Positions 33,825-45,068 of a DNA stretch of 64,000 nt are shown here, one piece after another. This stretch comes from Hyparrhenia diplandra (Eukaryota; Streptophyta; Magnoliopsida; Poales; Poaceae), in assembly GCA_015847255.1 (NCBI GenBank), contig JADLZK010008404.1, forward strand, positions 1 through 64,000, given 5' to 3'. The position numbers were made by a program, and so were the translations under genes. How positions within the stretch are numbered: position 1 is the stretch's first letter; each line of letters begins with the position of its first letter. The notes under the pieces are model-generated. The model was given only the letters and a program-made list of their open reading frames with translations. It did not search any database and was not told the DNA's origin.

Positions 33825-36390
33825 CCAAGTTAGTGATCATGCATCATGATATATCGAATTCATCATCTTTTTGATACTGTATGCATCTGTGATTGCTCAT
33901 TTCGTTCCAAGATTTGCAATTATTGTTTTTTCAATTCGTTTTATGCAATGGTTATTTACATGTGCCTTGGGAGGATTGCTCCTGTGTCATGGGCAGCAGC
34001 CTAAGGAAGATTTCGCATAGTTGAACCAGGAATGGTTTGTTGCTTGGGGTATTTAATCATACTCTCTCCATTCCAAGAATACTAGTTTGGGAATATGTCT
34101 AGTTACAATGTATTTTTTGCATGGTTATGTCATGGTTTTGATTCAGATGGATTCTCAAAATGTTGTCCATGTCTCCATGATAATAATTGGAACTATGCCA
34201 CTGAGTGTTTGTTATCTTTCCTGGTTGGTTTTTGGGTGGAACTGGAAATGGGTTGTTGTAGCACCTGTGTGCCAAAAATATGCATTACTACCTACCAGCA
34301 CTATGTGGCAGTTGTTTGGAAGTGAATTTCAGCATCATGACAAATTGGGGAAATGGAAAATCTTTCTGCAAGAAACATATAGGGATTTTTTTTTTTGCTC
34401 CCACTTCCAAATACCCATGAAAAATCTTTTCTTTTTAAATTTTCTGATCATGCCTCTCTCAGAGGATGGTTAAGCACACAATGTCGCTGTTACAGTGAAG
34501 ATAGTGCTTATTGGTTTTTTACTTGTTTTAATTAATATTTGCCCTTCTAGAGCAGTCAGCCTTTTGATTAATTTTAATTTTAATTATGTAACTAGTCAAG
34601 TTGGTTGCTCTTGCTCATGTTCAGTTTCAACTCTAGCATAGTTTTAATTAATATTTGACCCTTCTAGAACTGTTAGCCTTTTGGTCAATTTTATGTAACT
34701 AGTCAAGTTGGTTTCTCTTGCTCATGTTTGGTTTTAAGTTCTAGCATTCCCATTTATTGGGACTAAAAGGATGTGTTGTTAATTCTGTAACTAACATCTT
34801 GAGCTATGTTGACTTCCCTACCTGTTGTTTGTTCATTGACTGTATTAATCATAGAAGTTTGTTGTTTGTCCTTCGTTTCTTTGTAAAGTTGTTTGACAAC
34901 TAATACAAGAACTCAAAATTGGGATTTGATAGGCCAAAAATGGGAAAGACGGTTGATGAGGAGATCAGACAGAATGATTCGTATCCTATTGCATAAGATG
35001 ATGTAGGTCCTTTTATTTTCCTGTGTGTTATCTGTGCTAAGAAATTAGAAGAATATAGTATGCACTATTTGTGAGTTGGAGAGATTTTTGTATCATTGGA
35101 TAGTATTGAGAGGTTGTGTCCTACTCGTATGTTGGTTTTACTGCTTGGAGTGGCGCTGAGCAGTATTCAAGGTTCCAGTAAGCCTTTTCAATCGTTTTCT
35201 AAGTGATATTAGAGAGAATATGCTATTTTTGGGGGCAAATCTACTTACATCTGTGCTGGAGTACTGGTTTTGATGATGTCTGAAGTTTCCCAAAATGTGC
35301 TATTATTTTTAACAAATAATTATGCATCAATAACTACAAGTGAACTTTGTAGTCTTGGTGTACTATAGATGTTGGCAATTTTATCCATTGTTATGTTTAT
35401 TGATCTCTAAGGTTCGGTGCTAGTACTGCAGCACATCCATTATTTATAGAATCATGGGAATACCTTTGTACATATGCACATGTTTGCATAAATGGTTCAC
35501 TAATTATTTTATGTGTCCTAATACGTTGCTGATCTTTTGTTACAAAACTGCATTCATAAAACTGCAAACTCATTATCTAAAATGCAAGTGTGAAATATAG
35601 TTTTAGTTGTCCCAATATTTGTGCTGTGTTGCTGATCAAATTTTAAGGTAAATGTGCAAGCAATTACTGTATCAATGGTCTCCACATGCATTAGCTCATA
35701 ATACTTAGTTTTATATAATAATAAGATTGATATGAGGATTTTTGTGGTCTGGATCTATTAGGAAATGGCGATGATGCATGATGCTTGGAAAGCAGTTTTA
35801 GAACATGGAAAAAGGTGCTGCTGTGAGAAGCAAGATATTTTGTTGTTGCTTGTTACTTTGTTAATTTATCTAATGAAGAAACCATTCATCGAATGCAAAC
35901 AACTAAAATAAATTGATTCAATATCAAAATCTGGGATAACTTTAGGAAGCTAAAAAAAAGTAAAACCAAAGAACTTTCTGATGCTATGCCACATCACTGA
36001 TTAGGGACTTGTTATCTACCATGTCTGTCAAGGTCAATACTGTTGAGTACAGGTTTTTGTACCTTGAAGTCTGTAGTCCCCTGCATTGTCATACATACTC
36101 CATAAGAACTTTTATCTTCTTTTCTTTTTTCTATTACATTTATGTTCTGAGATCTGCTTGTCCACCCACCCCACAGTAGCACTAGAGATTGACAATATAC
36201 CTGGATTCTTTTTAAACGAGATACAACTCCTTTTGTTTTTCTTATCCATACCCTTCAATGAGTTTGATTAGAAAAAAAAAAAAAAAAAAACAGTATGTGA
36301 ATGGTACTATTGTTATATTATTATTTTTGCATTCTGATGTATTTTGAATGAATTTAGTGTTTGGCTTACCGTGTCCGTTTTATTTTTGCA
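33825..36390 (+). other. Probable 3' UTR/intron of the NFD6-like gene
   Basis: AT-rich, T-rich on the plus strand, with no domain. A degenerate direct repeat of about 110 bp (CTAGTCAAGTTGGT...GCTCATGTT) occurs near 34,590 and 34,700. Best read as intron between the alternative donor at 33,789 and the acceptor TTTTTGCAG at 36,391. Confidence 0.45.
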
Positions 36391-36391
36391 G

Positions 36392-36560
36392 GGACTTAAT
36401 GCAAGGATAGGATTTTTTGGCGGCTTCATGTTTTGGAAACTCGTCGGGCTTGCGTCCTTTTTCCTGCATTTTGCAGAGTTCTTAGTACCTCGTTGTGTAG
36501 GCAAGCGACAGTATACTTGCTGCAACTTATTATAGAAATAATAATATGTTAGCCTGCTAG
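36392..36560 (+). other. Candidate terminal exon (3' UTR) of the NFD6-like gene
   Basis: Begins after a polypyrimidine tract and TTTTTGCAG. Joined to the exon ending at 33,788 it would give Gly-Thr-stop straight after the conserved LSQ, so most of it would be 3' UTR. Purely inferred from splice signals. Confidence 0.4.
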
Positions 36561-37100
36561 TCACTGTTTAGCATCGATTGGAATTAACGTTTCATTTTTA
36601 CCTTGTTCCCATGATGTCCTGGACATGTGTTACCAGATTCCACTGCGTGCTCGTGCCTCTTCAAATATCTCTCAGGACCATATTCTGGTGCACTGTGCAC
36701 AAGCGACTGAGTTTTTTTTTCAGCCAGAAAGATATTGGGCCTTTGTACTATGGAGCTATGAAACCAGTTGTGCACAATGCAACATTTTCTTGCAAACCAG
36801 TTGTGCTTTGAACAATGCAACCATGCGCAATGAAATCATGATGTTTGTCACCCAGAAAGATGATGTTCCTTTGCAGGAAACCAGCGGTGCAGAATGGAAT
36901 AGATTTGTGTCTAGATCAAACACTCGAGCAGAAGTTACTGACGAATCAAAGCAACATGCGAAAGTATACTAAGATAGGAGGTGCTTATCGACAGGTAGTT
37001 GCAGCTCAGCACAGTAACCAAACTACACGCACAGACGGCAACATGGACACAATTCAGTTAGGCTGCAAGCATGAGCCCGGATGCCGGAGCAACGGGGGCT
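36561..37100 (-). other. 3' UTR side of the REM B3 gene
   Basis: Lies between the stop of the minus-strand B3 gene (37,101) and the inferred end of the plus-strand NFD6-like gene, so the two genes converge here. Contains short repeats of AACCAGTTGTGC and GTGCACAATGCAAC (about 36,680-36,830). A 115-codon plus-strand frame (36,625-36,972) shows no domain. Confidence 0.45.
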
Positions 37101-38692
37101 TCAGGGCAGCCGGACAAAGGCGCCGCGCACCTTGCGCAGGACGTGCACCGTCGTCGCCGGCAGCCGCTTGCCATTCATCATGAGCTCGAAGAGGCAGACG
37201 TCGTGGGCGAGGAGGCCATTGTCGCCGACGAACTGGACCCAGCCGCGGCCGGTGAGGCCACGGCAGAACCTGTTGCGGTTGTAGCGGACGTGCCACTTGC
37301 CCTTGCTGCCGCCGCCTCTCTCAAGGATGACATCCCTTGAGGCTGTTCCCAGGTACTTGTCCGCGAATTCTGAAGAAATGCCCTGACGGACCAACAAGAA
37401 CAATAATATGCAGGTCGAGTAATCGATCTCTTTCAGAAGGGAGCAGGGAGTTTACAGGCTACTTACTACCACACCGGGCTTGTTGCTGCGGAGATGGGTT
37501 GGGTGCATCACCTGCACGAACACCGGGTTCCTCGGCTCCACAGGCACTCGGATGCTTGAGATCTCCTCCCTCTCTTGCTCCGTCAGATGGTATTCGCTCA
37601 CCGGCCCGTTCTTGCAGAAGTAGTACCCGGTCTTCACAGTCCTTTCAACATCGTCATCATCATCTTCTTCTTCTTCTTCTTTTACTTCACCATGAACTGC
37701 AAGCTCTGCAGGTACATTACATCATAAATATCGTTTTCACAGTGACACTGCAAAATTCTACACAATCAGATACTGATACTCCATCTATCACCTACCAATA
37801 TCACGGTAAAGCTTGCGCTTACACCGTTTGGGGATGCTCCTGCTGGTGTTCTTGTACACTGCCAGCTCCCGATGCGCATCACCATCCTCCTCCTCCTCCT
37901 CGTCGTCGCCGCCATCGCCATTGCTCGGCAGGGACTGTGGTGTGCAGGTGCAGTCTTGGCCTGCCTTGAATCTCTCGTAACCATGGCTGCTGTTGTGGGT
38001 GAAATGGGGCCATGTCTTCTCGCAGCCGCTTGAATCGAACACGAGCACATCGAAGGACGACACTCCGGTGTACTTGAAGAGCATGCAGTCTCCTTGGTCG
38101 ATGCTGTGAGCGCTGACGAACTCTTTCCAGCCAGACTTGAGGACTACTTCATCGGTGTCACTGACTACTCCGATGCTCCATGTCTTGCCACTTGGGGACT
38201 TCAGACTGATCACCTCAGAGATGTGGCCGTTGAAGTTATTTGCAAATCTTGCAGGTATGCTCTGCAACAAATACATTTATTTGTTTCTTTTGTGACACAT
38301 TTCTTCATTTCTTTACCCAGTAAAGTAATCATGCTTAAACTTATTATACCATGGAAATGCATGAAGCTAGAAAGCCTATTGAGATGCCGATGCTGAAACT
38401 TTCTGTACAGCAGCAATACAGTGTAAATGAAGAACACAGCAATATTCCAACATGCACGCCCAAAATAACCCAGAAAAGTCCATTCCAGTAACAAATTCAA
38501 TCACAGATGGAGAGCAAAGCATGCAAGGGAAGCTTGGGATGCTTTTTCACTCACCATGGTTTCAGTGAAGTCCCCAACCATAGGCTTGAAGAAATGCTTC
38601 TTGTCGTCGGCCATGTGGTTCCAGTAGTAATGCTCTTGCCACTCCATGCAAATCCTGCTGCAAATCCTGCAGTTCTTGTCCAGGTTCTTCAT
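37101..38692 (-). CDS. REM-type B3 DNA-binding protein with two B3 domains, four exons
   Basis: Exons on the minus strand: 38,692-38,555, 38,261-37,796, 37,705-37,467 and 37,382-37,101 (374 residues). All donors are GT and acceptors AG with continuous phase. The N-terminus has a Cys/His-rich start (MKNLDKNCRICSRICMEWQE) followed by DDKKHFFKPMVGDF, then B3 domain 1 (about residues 30-130) with IPARFANNF, LKSPSGKTW and GDCMLFKY. A linker has an acidic run (GGDDEEEEEDGD) and a basic patch. B3 domain 2 (about 265-370) has PVFVQVMHPTHL, FADKYLG and HDVCLFELM. B3 domains bind DNA; REM proteins are plant-specific putative regulators. Rice chromosome 3 carries a cluster of genes of this layout (Os03g06196xx-Os03g06222xx). 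Target genes are unknown. Confidence 0.9.
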
Positions 38693-38817
38693 ATTCTATA
38701 TAGATCCGGAAGAACAGAGAGAGATTAGCTAGAAAAGATAAGATCACAAAAGCAAAGAGGGAAGGAAGTGCTGAATGGAAGCAGGGGAGCTCAGAGACTT
38801 CAGCTTCTACAGTTTCT

Positions 38818-38947
38818 TGGCGTTGAGATACTTCCTATGGGGAGATCTGAGCCGAATAAATAGTAGATGAAAGTTCTCCTTGGCGTTGAGATAACATTGA
38901 GATACTTCCTATGGGGACTTCTGAGCCTAATAAATAGTAGATGAAAG
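38818..38947 (-). promoter_or_regulatory. Duplicated promoter segment upstream of the REM B3 gene
   Basis: Two direct copies (38,818-38,873 and 38,881-38,947) of a unit running TGGCGTTGAGAT...ATACTTCCTATGGGGA...AATAAATAGTAGATGAAAG. Minus-strand reading places CTATTTATT about 160 and 230 bp upstream of the ATG, where a TATA-like element would act. The duplication may create two start regions. Confidence 0.55.
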
Positions 38948-39045
38948 CTGGCCGACCAAAATACCAGTTTTTTTATATTTATTTGCATCTGGACTTATTT
39001 GAAAACTCTATTCTTCAAAAAACGCATGACCAGTATATGGTTTGA

Positions 39046-40600
39046 GATGATACCATATATATTTTTTTAGATAATGGAATTAAATTCCGGCCTCTGCGGG
39101 AACGCACACCGCATAAAGGCTCTGCATGATCACACACAGCCAAACTTATTACAACATCTAAGAAAATTAAAAACTTTAGTACATGAAAATACCCGTACTA
39201 AAGGTCAACTACATTTAAAAAATAAGTTAACTAATCAAGACAGTGCTAAAGATATCGATATCGCTTCATGGCAGTGTCCTTGAAGCCACCATGCCTTAAA
39301 CAACGTGCACCAAAATAAACTTGAGAGACACTCATTGGATGTAGAAGGTAACCACCGCGCCACACAGTATCCATGTCGTCGAAGAATTGAGAGCCATGGA
39401 TTGTGTGCCCTCATCACCAATGCTCCTCTACCTAATCTATCGCTGGCGTTTGGAATAGCCACCTTCGATCTTTTGTGCGGGAGGAAGACCCGAGCACCTG
39501 CCACCAGAGAGAGAGAGGTCGTTGCTCACTGTTAGAATGCATGAGCAACGGCTGTAGTCGTCTTGTCGATCAGCGACCCTGTCCTCTCCTCCTCGACCTC
39601 CTCCATTGGGCACGACGACCATGCTGCACAAAGACAACCAACGATTCGACGGCTGGCCACCAAGCGCTCGAACCACAGGGAACTCCATAGCGACACCTTC
39701 ATGAAGGAATACGGCGCCCCCGGGCGTCGCTGTCGCTGCTACCAGGGTGGACCTGGATGGTGGCGACTAGGGTACCAGGAGATGCCCGAGTCGCCCCAGC
39801 TCGTCCTATCAACGACCACGCTAAACGAAAAAGCAACGGATCGACGACCGGCACTGAGCGCTCGAACCTCAGGGAACTCCACAACGACACCGTCAAGAAG
39901 GAAAACGGTGCTCGCAGTCGTCACCATCGCTGCCGCGCAGGGTGGACCGGGCTGGAGTATCATGGAGCCCCAAGATCCGACAAGGAGTTGCCGCTGTGGA
40001 CGGGGAGCAAGGTCGATGGGGCGTCTTTGATGCCGAGAGGGGCAAGGGTGGTCAGCCTCCGATCCGGGCCGGCGGGAGGAGGAGGCCGCGGCTGGAGCCG
40101 GTGGCGGCCGTCCTCGATAGGACGGGGATCGACCAAGGAGGGGCCAGATCCGGCCGTCGGCGCCCGGATACGGCTCGCCACGGCGGCGCCGGCTCAACGA
40201 ACACCGCTCCGCGGCGGCGCTCATGGCCGGCGGGATTGAAGGCCCGGCGAGCCCCTCCGATGGCGGCGAGGAGAGGAGGACCGGCGGCCCGGAGGCCACG
40301 GATCCGACCTCTAGGCTGCCGGATCAGGTGAGGCGGCAAGGCCGCCCGGTCGGGCGCAACGGCGCTAAGCGCTTGGGGTCGTCGCGAGCACTCGACGAGG
40401 CAGTCCCGGCCGTCACCCTCACGGACGTCCCGCCAGGTTGTGCCGGCGTTGGCTCGGCGACGGCCGGGGAGGCAAGGGTAGGGGGCAGCTGGGAGTGGCG
40501 GCGCTCGGTGGTTGCCGCCGGGTCGCCCTAGGGTTGGGCGACGCGGGGCCGGCCAACGATATGCCGGTGTCCATAATCTTAGTATGATGATACCATATAT
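39046..40600 (-). mobile_element. LINE-derived non-autonomous retroposon with 15-bp target duplication
   Basis: GATGATACCATATAT occurs at 39,046-39,060 and 40,586-40,600; the 1,525 bp between them is the insert. At its left edge is a T-rich stretch followed by AGATAATGGAATTAAATTCC and GGCCTCTGCGGG. On the minus strand this is the typical end of a plant L1 (GCAGAGGCCGG...CCATTATCT then A run). The other end is GC-rich, like plant LINE 5' UTR/ORF1 sequence, and contains two direct copies of about 100 bp sharing TGGAGTTCCCTG then GGTTCGAGCGCT (minus strand, near 39,680 and 39,870). No endonuclease or RT is present, so it must have moved in trans. Confidence 0.8.
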
Positions 40601-42933
40601 GGCTAAACTTTCTTAATTAGGCCATGTTTGAATGTATTTGGATTTTTATCGATCCACATGTGTTGGTGTGAATTGGTGTCATATCCTAGTGAAACCCAAT
40701 TTAGAGTTTCTTTTAACGTAAATGCTCCCGTACTCATGCGTAAAACTCATCTTTAGTACTAATACAAACAAGCACACTCCGCCTATATAAACGCCTCCAA
40801 AAGACTAGACCCGAAGATCTTGAAATTGACGAGCACTCTTAATTGTTAGCCTCTCTTTGGAACCGCGAGAAACTCGTGGAGATAGTACACGAATTTGACA
40901 AGAATTAGTTATTTTCTCACAGAAAAAGTATCCCATATTCTAAAGCAAGATTATCTTAATTAACTGCAAGTACGTATGATGAACGAAGACTCAATACGAA
41001 TAAGCAAGATTCACTTCCACGAGTCTAGAAATTAATCTAGCCAACAGAACTATATATACTCCCTTCTCAACTAAATTAAACTTGATCACTGGTTTACATA
41101 GAAGTAGTCTCATCAATATGTTTGATGCACTGGAATCCATTCGATAAAGTTTATAAAAAGGTTTGAAAAGCATATTTGATCCCGCAAATTGTAAAGTTAG
41201 AGCTTTTATTTTATTTTCAGAGGTTATTTCAGCATTGTGTTTAAATCTTACTATAAGATATGCTAATATCAATATATTTGCGATGTCAAACAATAATTGG
41301 CAACTGTATCCTACTCTCCATGTTTCAAAATGTACACATCTCATCTTTTAATGAGTCCATACATTACATGGTTAATATAATGTCTATGATATCAACTTGA
41401 GATTTGTTGACAGTTTGAAAAATAATATATGCATTTTTCTTTTTGGACTGAGCTAGGGAGATTTTGAGTTGGCATCAATACCTGACATGACATTTTTTGC
41501 AGTAAAAGTAGCAACGACATGTGTGGTGTAGGTACTGTTTCCCTTTCCCTGGCCCCAAGAGCTAGGCATTGAAACTACAAAAAAGATGCGTGGTATCCGA
41601 TGAGCACACTGGAAAGGAAAATGTTCGTGCTTCACTATTCACACAGTGCATCTTCTCGTTTTATGATTTGCATTGTCGTTTGTCGATTTTCCAAGAGCTT
41701 CCTCTATGCGTTTGTCGATTTTCCAAGAAACAGCTTCCAATTTTATTTTAAAATATACAAATATTTATGCTAAGTAATTAGTATGATCTTTAAGTCTAGT
41801 TTTTTTAACAAATGACAACTATTTTCTATGTTTAATTTTGAAATGTACGCGCTCTTGATCAAGTGCTAATGTTCCTCTCTATTATTAAAGTATGCAACAA
41901 TGTGCTTTGAGCAACCTCATAATTTACCATTGGAGCTAGCTAGCCTAAAGATCTTGATCTCCAGCAGTATAAGCTAGCACTGACTCTAAACTAATTAATA
42001 TGGAGAAGGAAGAGCAATCAACTTTTAATATCATGTTGTGAGAGATGGACGCATCGTGAAAAATACAAGAAAACCTCCTAAGTTCATGCTCGTCTCTCGT
42101 CGTTTATACACAATAAAATAATTAACAAATGCATCGTGAAAAATGGTTTAAAGCAAAATGTCCTCGCCTACAAAATATATGAGGCCCTAGCCAAGTTATC
42201 AAATAGCTCTATGTTTAATTAACTTTTACTAAAGGTTTATATGCAACTTACTTTGGGGAGGTCTAACTTGCAAAATTAAGTTCCATGAGAATTAATGAAA
42301 TGTAAGATATTACCTTGGTTTAGGGTTGCTAACTGTTAATTTTCCAATTCAATATATTACGCAAATTTAGTGATTTTAGTGCTGTAACCAATCCTGGAGA
42401 CCGATGCACTGACGCTTCAGCAAGAGATAGCCACGGAGGCCGGATTGGTGTGCGAATCCTAAAGTCGCTTACTTCTTCTAGATTTTTTTTTCGAATTTTG
42501 ATTGCTCTTTTTAGCGAAGAGAATGTAATCGTTGCTCATGCTTTGGCTGAGTTGGGGTATGCGTGTTCTGAAGAAGATGAGCTGATTTCAAGCTCAATCC
42601 CAGATTTTGTAAATGATTTTGTCGCTACCGACCTTTTGGCAGATGAGTAATTTAATGGAATTTCCAGGCTCACAAAAAAAGGTAGTAAAACTCCAAGGCT
42701 ATAACAAAAAATTTGTTTTGGTTTCGGTCACTAAATAGTTGAACATGAACTGGGAATTGTGACATGCTTAATGACCTCGTCCAAATGTAAACAAGTTTGG
42801 CCATTCAAATACGAGTTTAAACTCGGGCAAAGTTGGAAACTGGCTCGACTGAAACGCCCTGCCTTTGATTGAGCTCCTAAATCTCTCCAACAATTACTCA
42901 AGTCCTATAACTTGAACTTAGTTTATTAAAACC
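40601..42933. other. Intergenic, AT-rich; nothing recognised
   Basis: No coding or structural feature beyond a short direct duplication, TTTGTCGATTTTCCAAGA, at about 41,678 and 41,710. A 66-codon frame ending at 42,650 is rich in acidic residues near its end but too short to judge. Confidence 0.5.
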
Positions 42934-43202
42934 TTAAACCCGACCACAGAACTCGGTCGATGTCAAAGCCGGGTGCTCGCCCTGACCGGCGTCAGAGCCA
43001 AAGCCGCCGCCGCATGTCACCGTCGCCCTGCCGCCTTGCGACCGCACCGCACGGCCTTGCCTGTTGACACTTCGCCCGCCCCTGGTGAAGTGGTGACTGC
43101 AAGTTGAAAAAGGCGCGGCCATAGCGTTCTGGAGCTCAGCAATACAAAACTTACAAACTTGACGCACGGGATGGCAAGCAATGGCGTCGCTCTGTTTCCG
43201 CT

Positions 43203-44669
43203 TCATTGCAGGTTCATGGTTCTCAAGAACAGCGCCGTTGCAGACGACCCGCCGTCCTGCCGCCAGGAACTCGTCAACACCTCCTGGACCTCCTTGACCC
43301 GCCGTCTCATGGCCGCCGACGCCACGGTGTCCCGCATCATCACCGTCTCCACGTCGTCGGCCACCTCGGAGCTCTCCACGCGCGAGCTCTCGAGGTTCCC
43401 GCGCGCCACCTCCACGCACACCCCCCACTCCTCCGCCAGCATCCGCGCGTTGTAGAACTGCTCCGCCGAGAGCGGCCAGCCGAGGATGGGCACGCCGTGC
43501 GTCAGGCTCTCCAGCACCGAGTTCCAGCCGCAGTGGCTCAGGAACGCGCCCGTGGCGGCGTGCGCCAGGATCCGCACCTGCGGCGCCCACCCGCGCACCA
43601 CGAGGCCTCTCTTCTCGCCGCGCGCACGCGCCTCGAACCCCTCCGGCAGCCACTCGTCGCGGAACGCGCCGGCGACGTCGAACCCCACGGGCGGCCGGAT
43701 CGCCCAGACGAACGGCCGGCCCGTGGTGTCCAGGGCCGCGGCGAGCTCCGTCATCTGGTTGGCTCGTATGCTGTTCTGTGACCCGAAAGAAATGTACAGG
43801 ACGGACGACGGAGGATGCGTGTCCAGCCACCGTAGAACGCCGCCGCCACCGTCGTCGTCATCGTCGGTGCCGCCGCGGACGAGAGGGCCGATGGGCCAGA
43901 CCGGAGCCTTGCCGGCAGCGCGGCGCATCATCGCCAGCCCCGTGCTCTCGAACTCCTCCACGGTGTTGGCGAGCACCGCGTCGGTGCGGTACCCGTGCCG
44001 TGTGGCCCGGCGGTAGAACGCCGTCCACCGCTCGCTCAGGTCGCCGTGGAGGAGCAAGATGGGCGACAGCTGGGACCGGTGGAGCACCACGTCCGGGTAC
44101 TCTGGCAGGCGGAGCAAGCCGTCGGAGCCCAAGGGTAGCGCCGGCATGTGGCTCCACAGGGCGTGGAAGATGGCCGTCCCGAACGCGCCGCAGGAGACGA
44201 AGAGCGCGTGCGCGCACCCGTGCCGCCGCGCGACGCCCACCGTCCACGCGGCGAACACGTCGGCGACGATGCAGATGTCCACCGCCTCGGCCTCGGCCTC
44301 GGCCTCGTCGCCGCCGCCGCTCTGTCCGCCGCGGAGGCCCGAGACGTAGTCGTCGAAGGCGGGCTCCAGGGCCTCGAAGGCCTCGAAGAGCGTGATGAAC
44401 GATGGCACCGGGAGGGAGCTGGTGGACTCGCAGCCGACGGGCAGGCCGTGGTCGGCCGGGACGAACGGCAGAGCGTGGTAGCCGATAGAGACAGGGGTGG
44501 CCGACGAGGAGGAGCGCAGGGCGGCCACGTTGCCTGGAGTGGAGACGAGCGTGATGGTGGCGTCCGGGAGCTCACGGGCGAGGAGGCGAGCCATGGCGAG
44601 GAAGCTGGAGAGGTGGCCCTGACCAGGGAAGGGAAAGAGCACGACGTGTTTGGTTCTCGGGGTGGCCAT
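43203..44669 (-). CDS. UDP-glycosyltransferase, UGT92-like, intact single exon
   Basis: 488 residues, start ATG at 44,669, uninterrupted. The N-terminus KHVVLFPFPGQGHLSSFLAM is the family-1 acceptor-domain opening with the conserved catalytic His in GQGH. Asp-119 equivalents lie in VDICIVADVFAAWTV. The donor-binding PSPG box begins WAPQVRILAHAATGAFLSHC, continues GWNSVLESLTHGVP and ends near PLSAEQF; Glu-Gln replaces the commoner Asp-Gln, as in UGT92 proteins. The usual length is 450-500 residues. Family-1 UGTs are cytosolic and transfer a sugar, usually glucose, to small molecules such as flavonoids, terpenoids or hormones; the substrate cannot be read from sequence. High GC and no introns are typical of grass UGTs. 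A chromovirus LTR begins 43 bp upstream of the ATG, so the native promoter is displaced. Confidence 0.93.
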   Translation of the reverse strand: MATPRTKHVVLFPFPGQGHLSSFLAMARLLARELPDATITLVSTPGNVAALRSSSSATPVSIGYHALPFVPADHGLPVGCESTSSLPVPSFITLFEAFEALEPAFDDYVSGLRGGQSGGGDEAEAEAEAVDICIVADVFAAWTVGVARRHGCAHALFVSCGAFGTAIFHALWSHMPALPLGSDGLLRLPEYPDVVLHRSQLSPILLLHGDLSERWTAFYRRATRHGYRTDAVLANTVEEFESTGLAMMRRAAGKAPVWPIGPLVRGGTDDDDDGGGGVLRWLDTHPPSSVLYISFGSQNSIRANQMTELAAALDTTGRPFVWAIRPPVGFDVAGAFRDEWLPEGFEARARGEKRGLVVRGWAPQVRILAHAATGAFLSHCGWNSVLESLTHGVPILGWPLSAEQFYNARMLAEEWGVCVEVARGNLESSRVESSEVADDVETVMMRDTVASAAMRRRVKEVQEVLTSSWRQDGGSSATALFLRTMNLQ

Positions 44670-44711
44670 GGATGGGATGCGGCTGCTGTGCTGGTCCTTG
44701 GTGTGTGGTCT

Positions 44712-44716
44712 TGGCC
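44712..44716. repeat. Target site duplication TGGCC of the chromovirus
   Basis: TGGCC at 44,712-44,716 and again at 54,390-54,394 brackets the element exactly at its TGTC...GACA termini. Confidence 0.88.
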
Positions 44717-45068
44717 TGTCAGGGGGTGGCTATGGAGGTCACGGCGGCGAGCCGGACCGGTGGAGATACAGGTGGGATGAACACGACGACGGCGGCGTGC
44801 CGGAAGGCAACGACGCCCAACTACTTCTACTTCTATTGCAAGAAAGGAAATTACAAGTAGAATGTTATGACTTGCCCTCTTCCTCTCCTCTCTGGCTATC
44901 TATACTCACTCACTAACGGGCCGGTTCTCTCCACTCATCTCAGTTACATTCGTGTTACAATCAATTGCGGCCCACTGAGGCCCAGAAACTCTTACACTCC
45001 TGGTTCGCTTGCGCCTTGGCCTGATGGCTGGCTTTGCTGAATGCTCCACGGAAGGGGAAGTGCTGACA
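44717..45068 (-). repeat. 3' LTR of the chromovirus, facing the UGT gene
   Basis: 352 bp. It is transcriptionally oriented like the UGT (minus) and ends 43 bp plus a 5-bp target duplication upstream of the UGT ATG region, so it can serve as UGT promoter or 5' leader. Confidence 0.9.

Noticed and set aside
36625..36972. A 115-codon plus-strand frame
   Set aside because: No domain; it lies in the inferred 3' UTR interval between two convergent genes and contains simple duplications.
42934..43830. A 298-codon minus-strand frame overlapping the UGT 3' end
   Set aside because: It is another frame of the UGT; the 488-codon frame has all UGT motifs and this one has none.
43206..44780. Plus-strand frames of up to 210 codons opposite the UGT
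   Set aside because: They are antisense shadows of a high-GC coding sequence; their Arg/Pro-rich translations match the reverse frames of the UGT.
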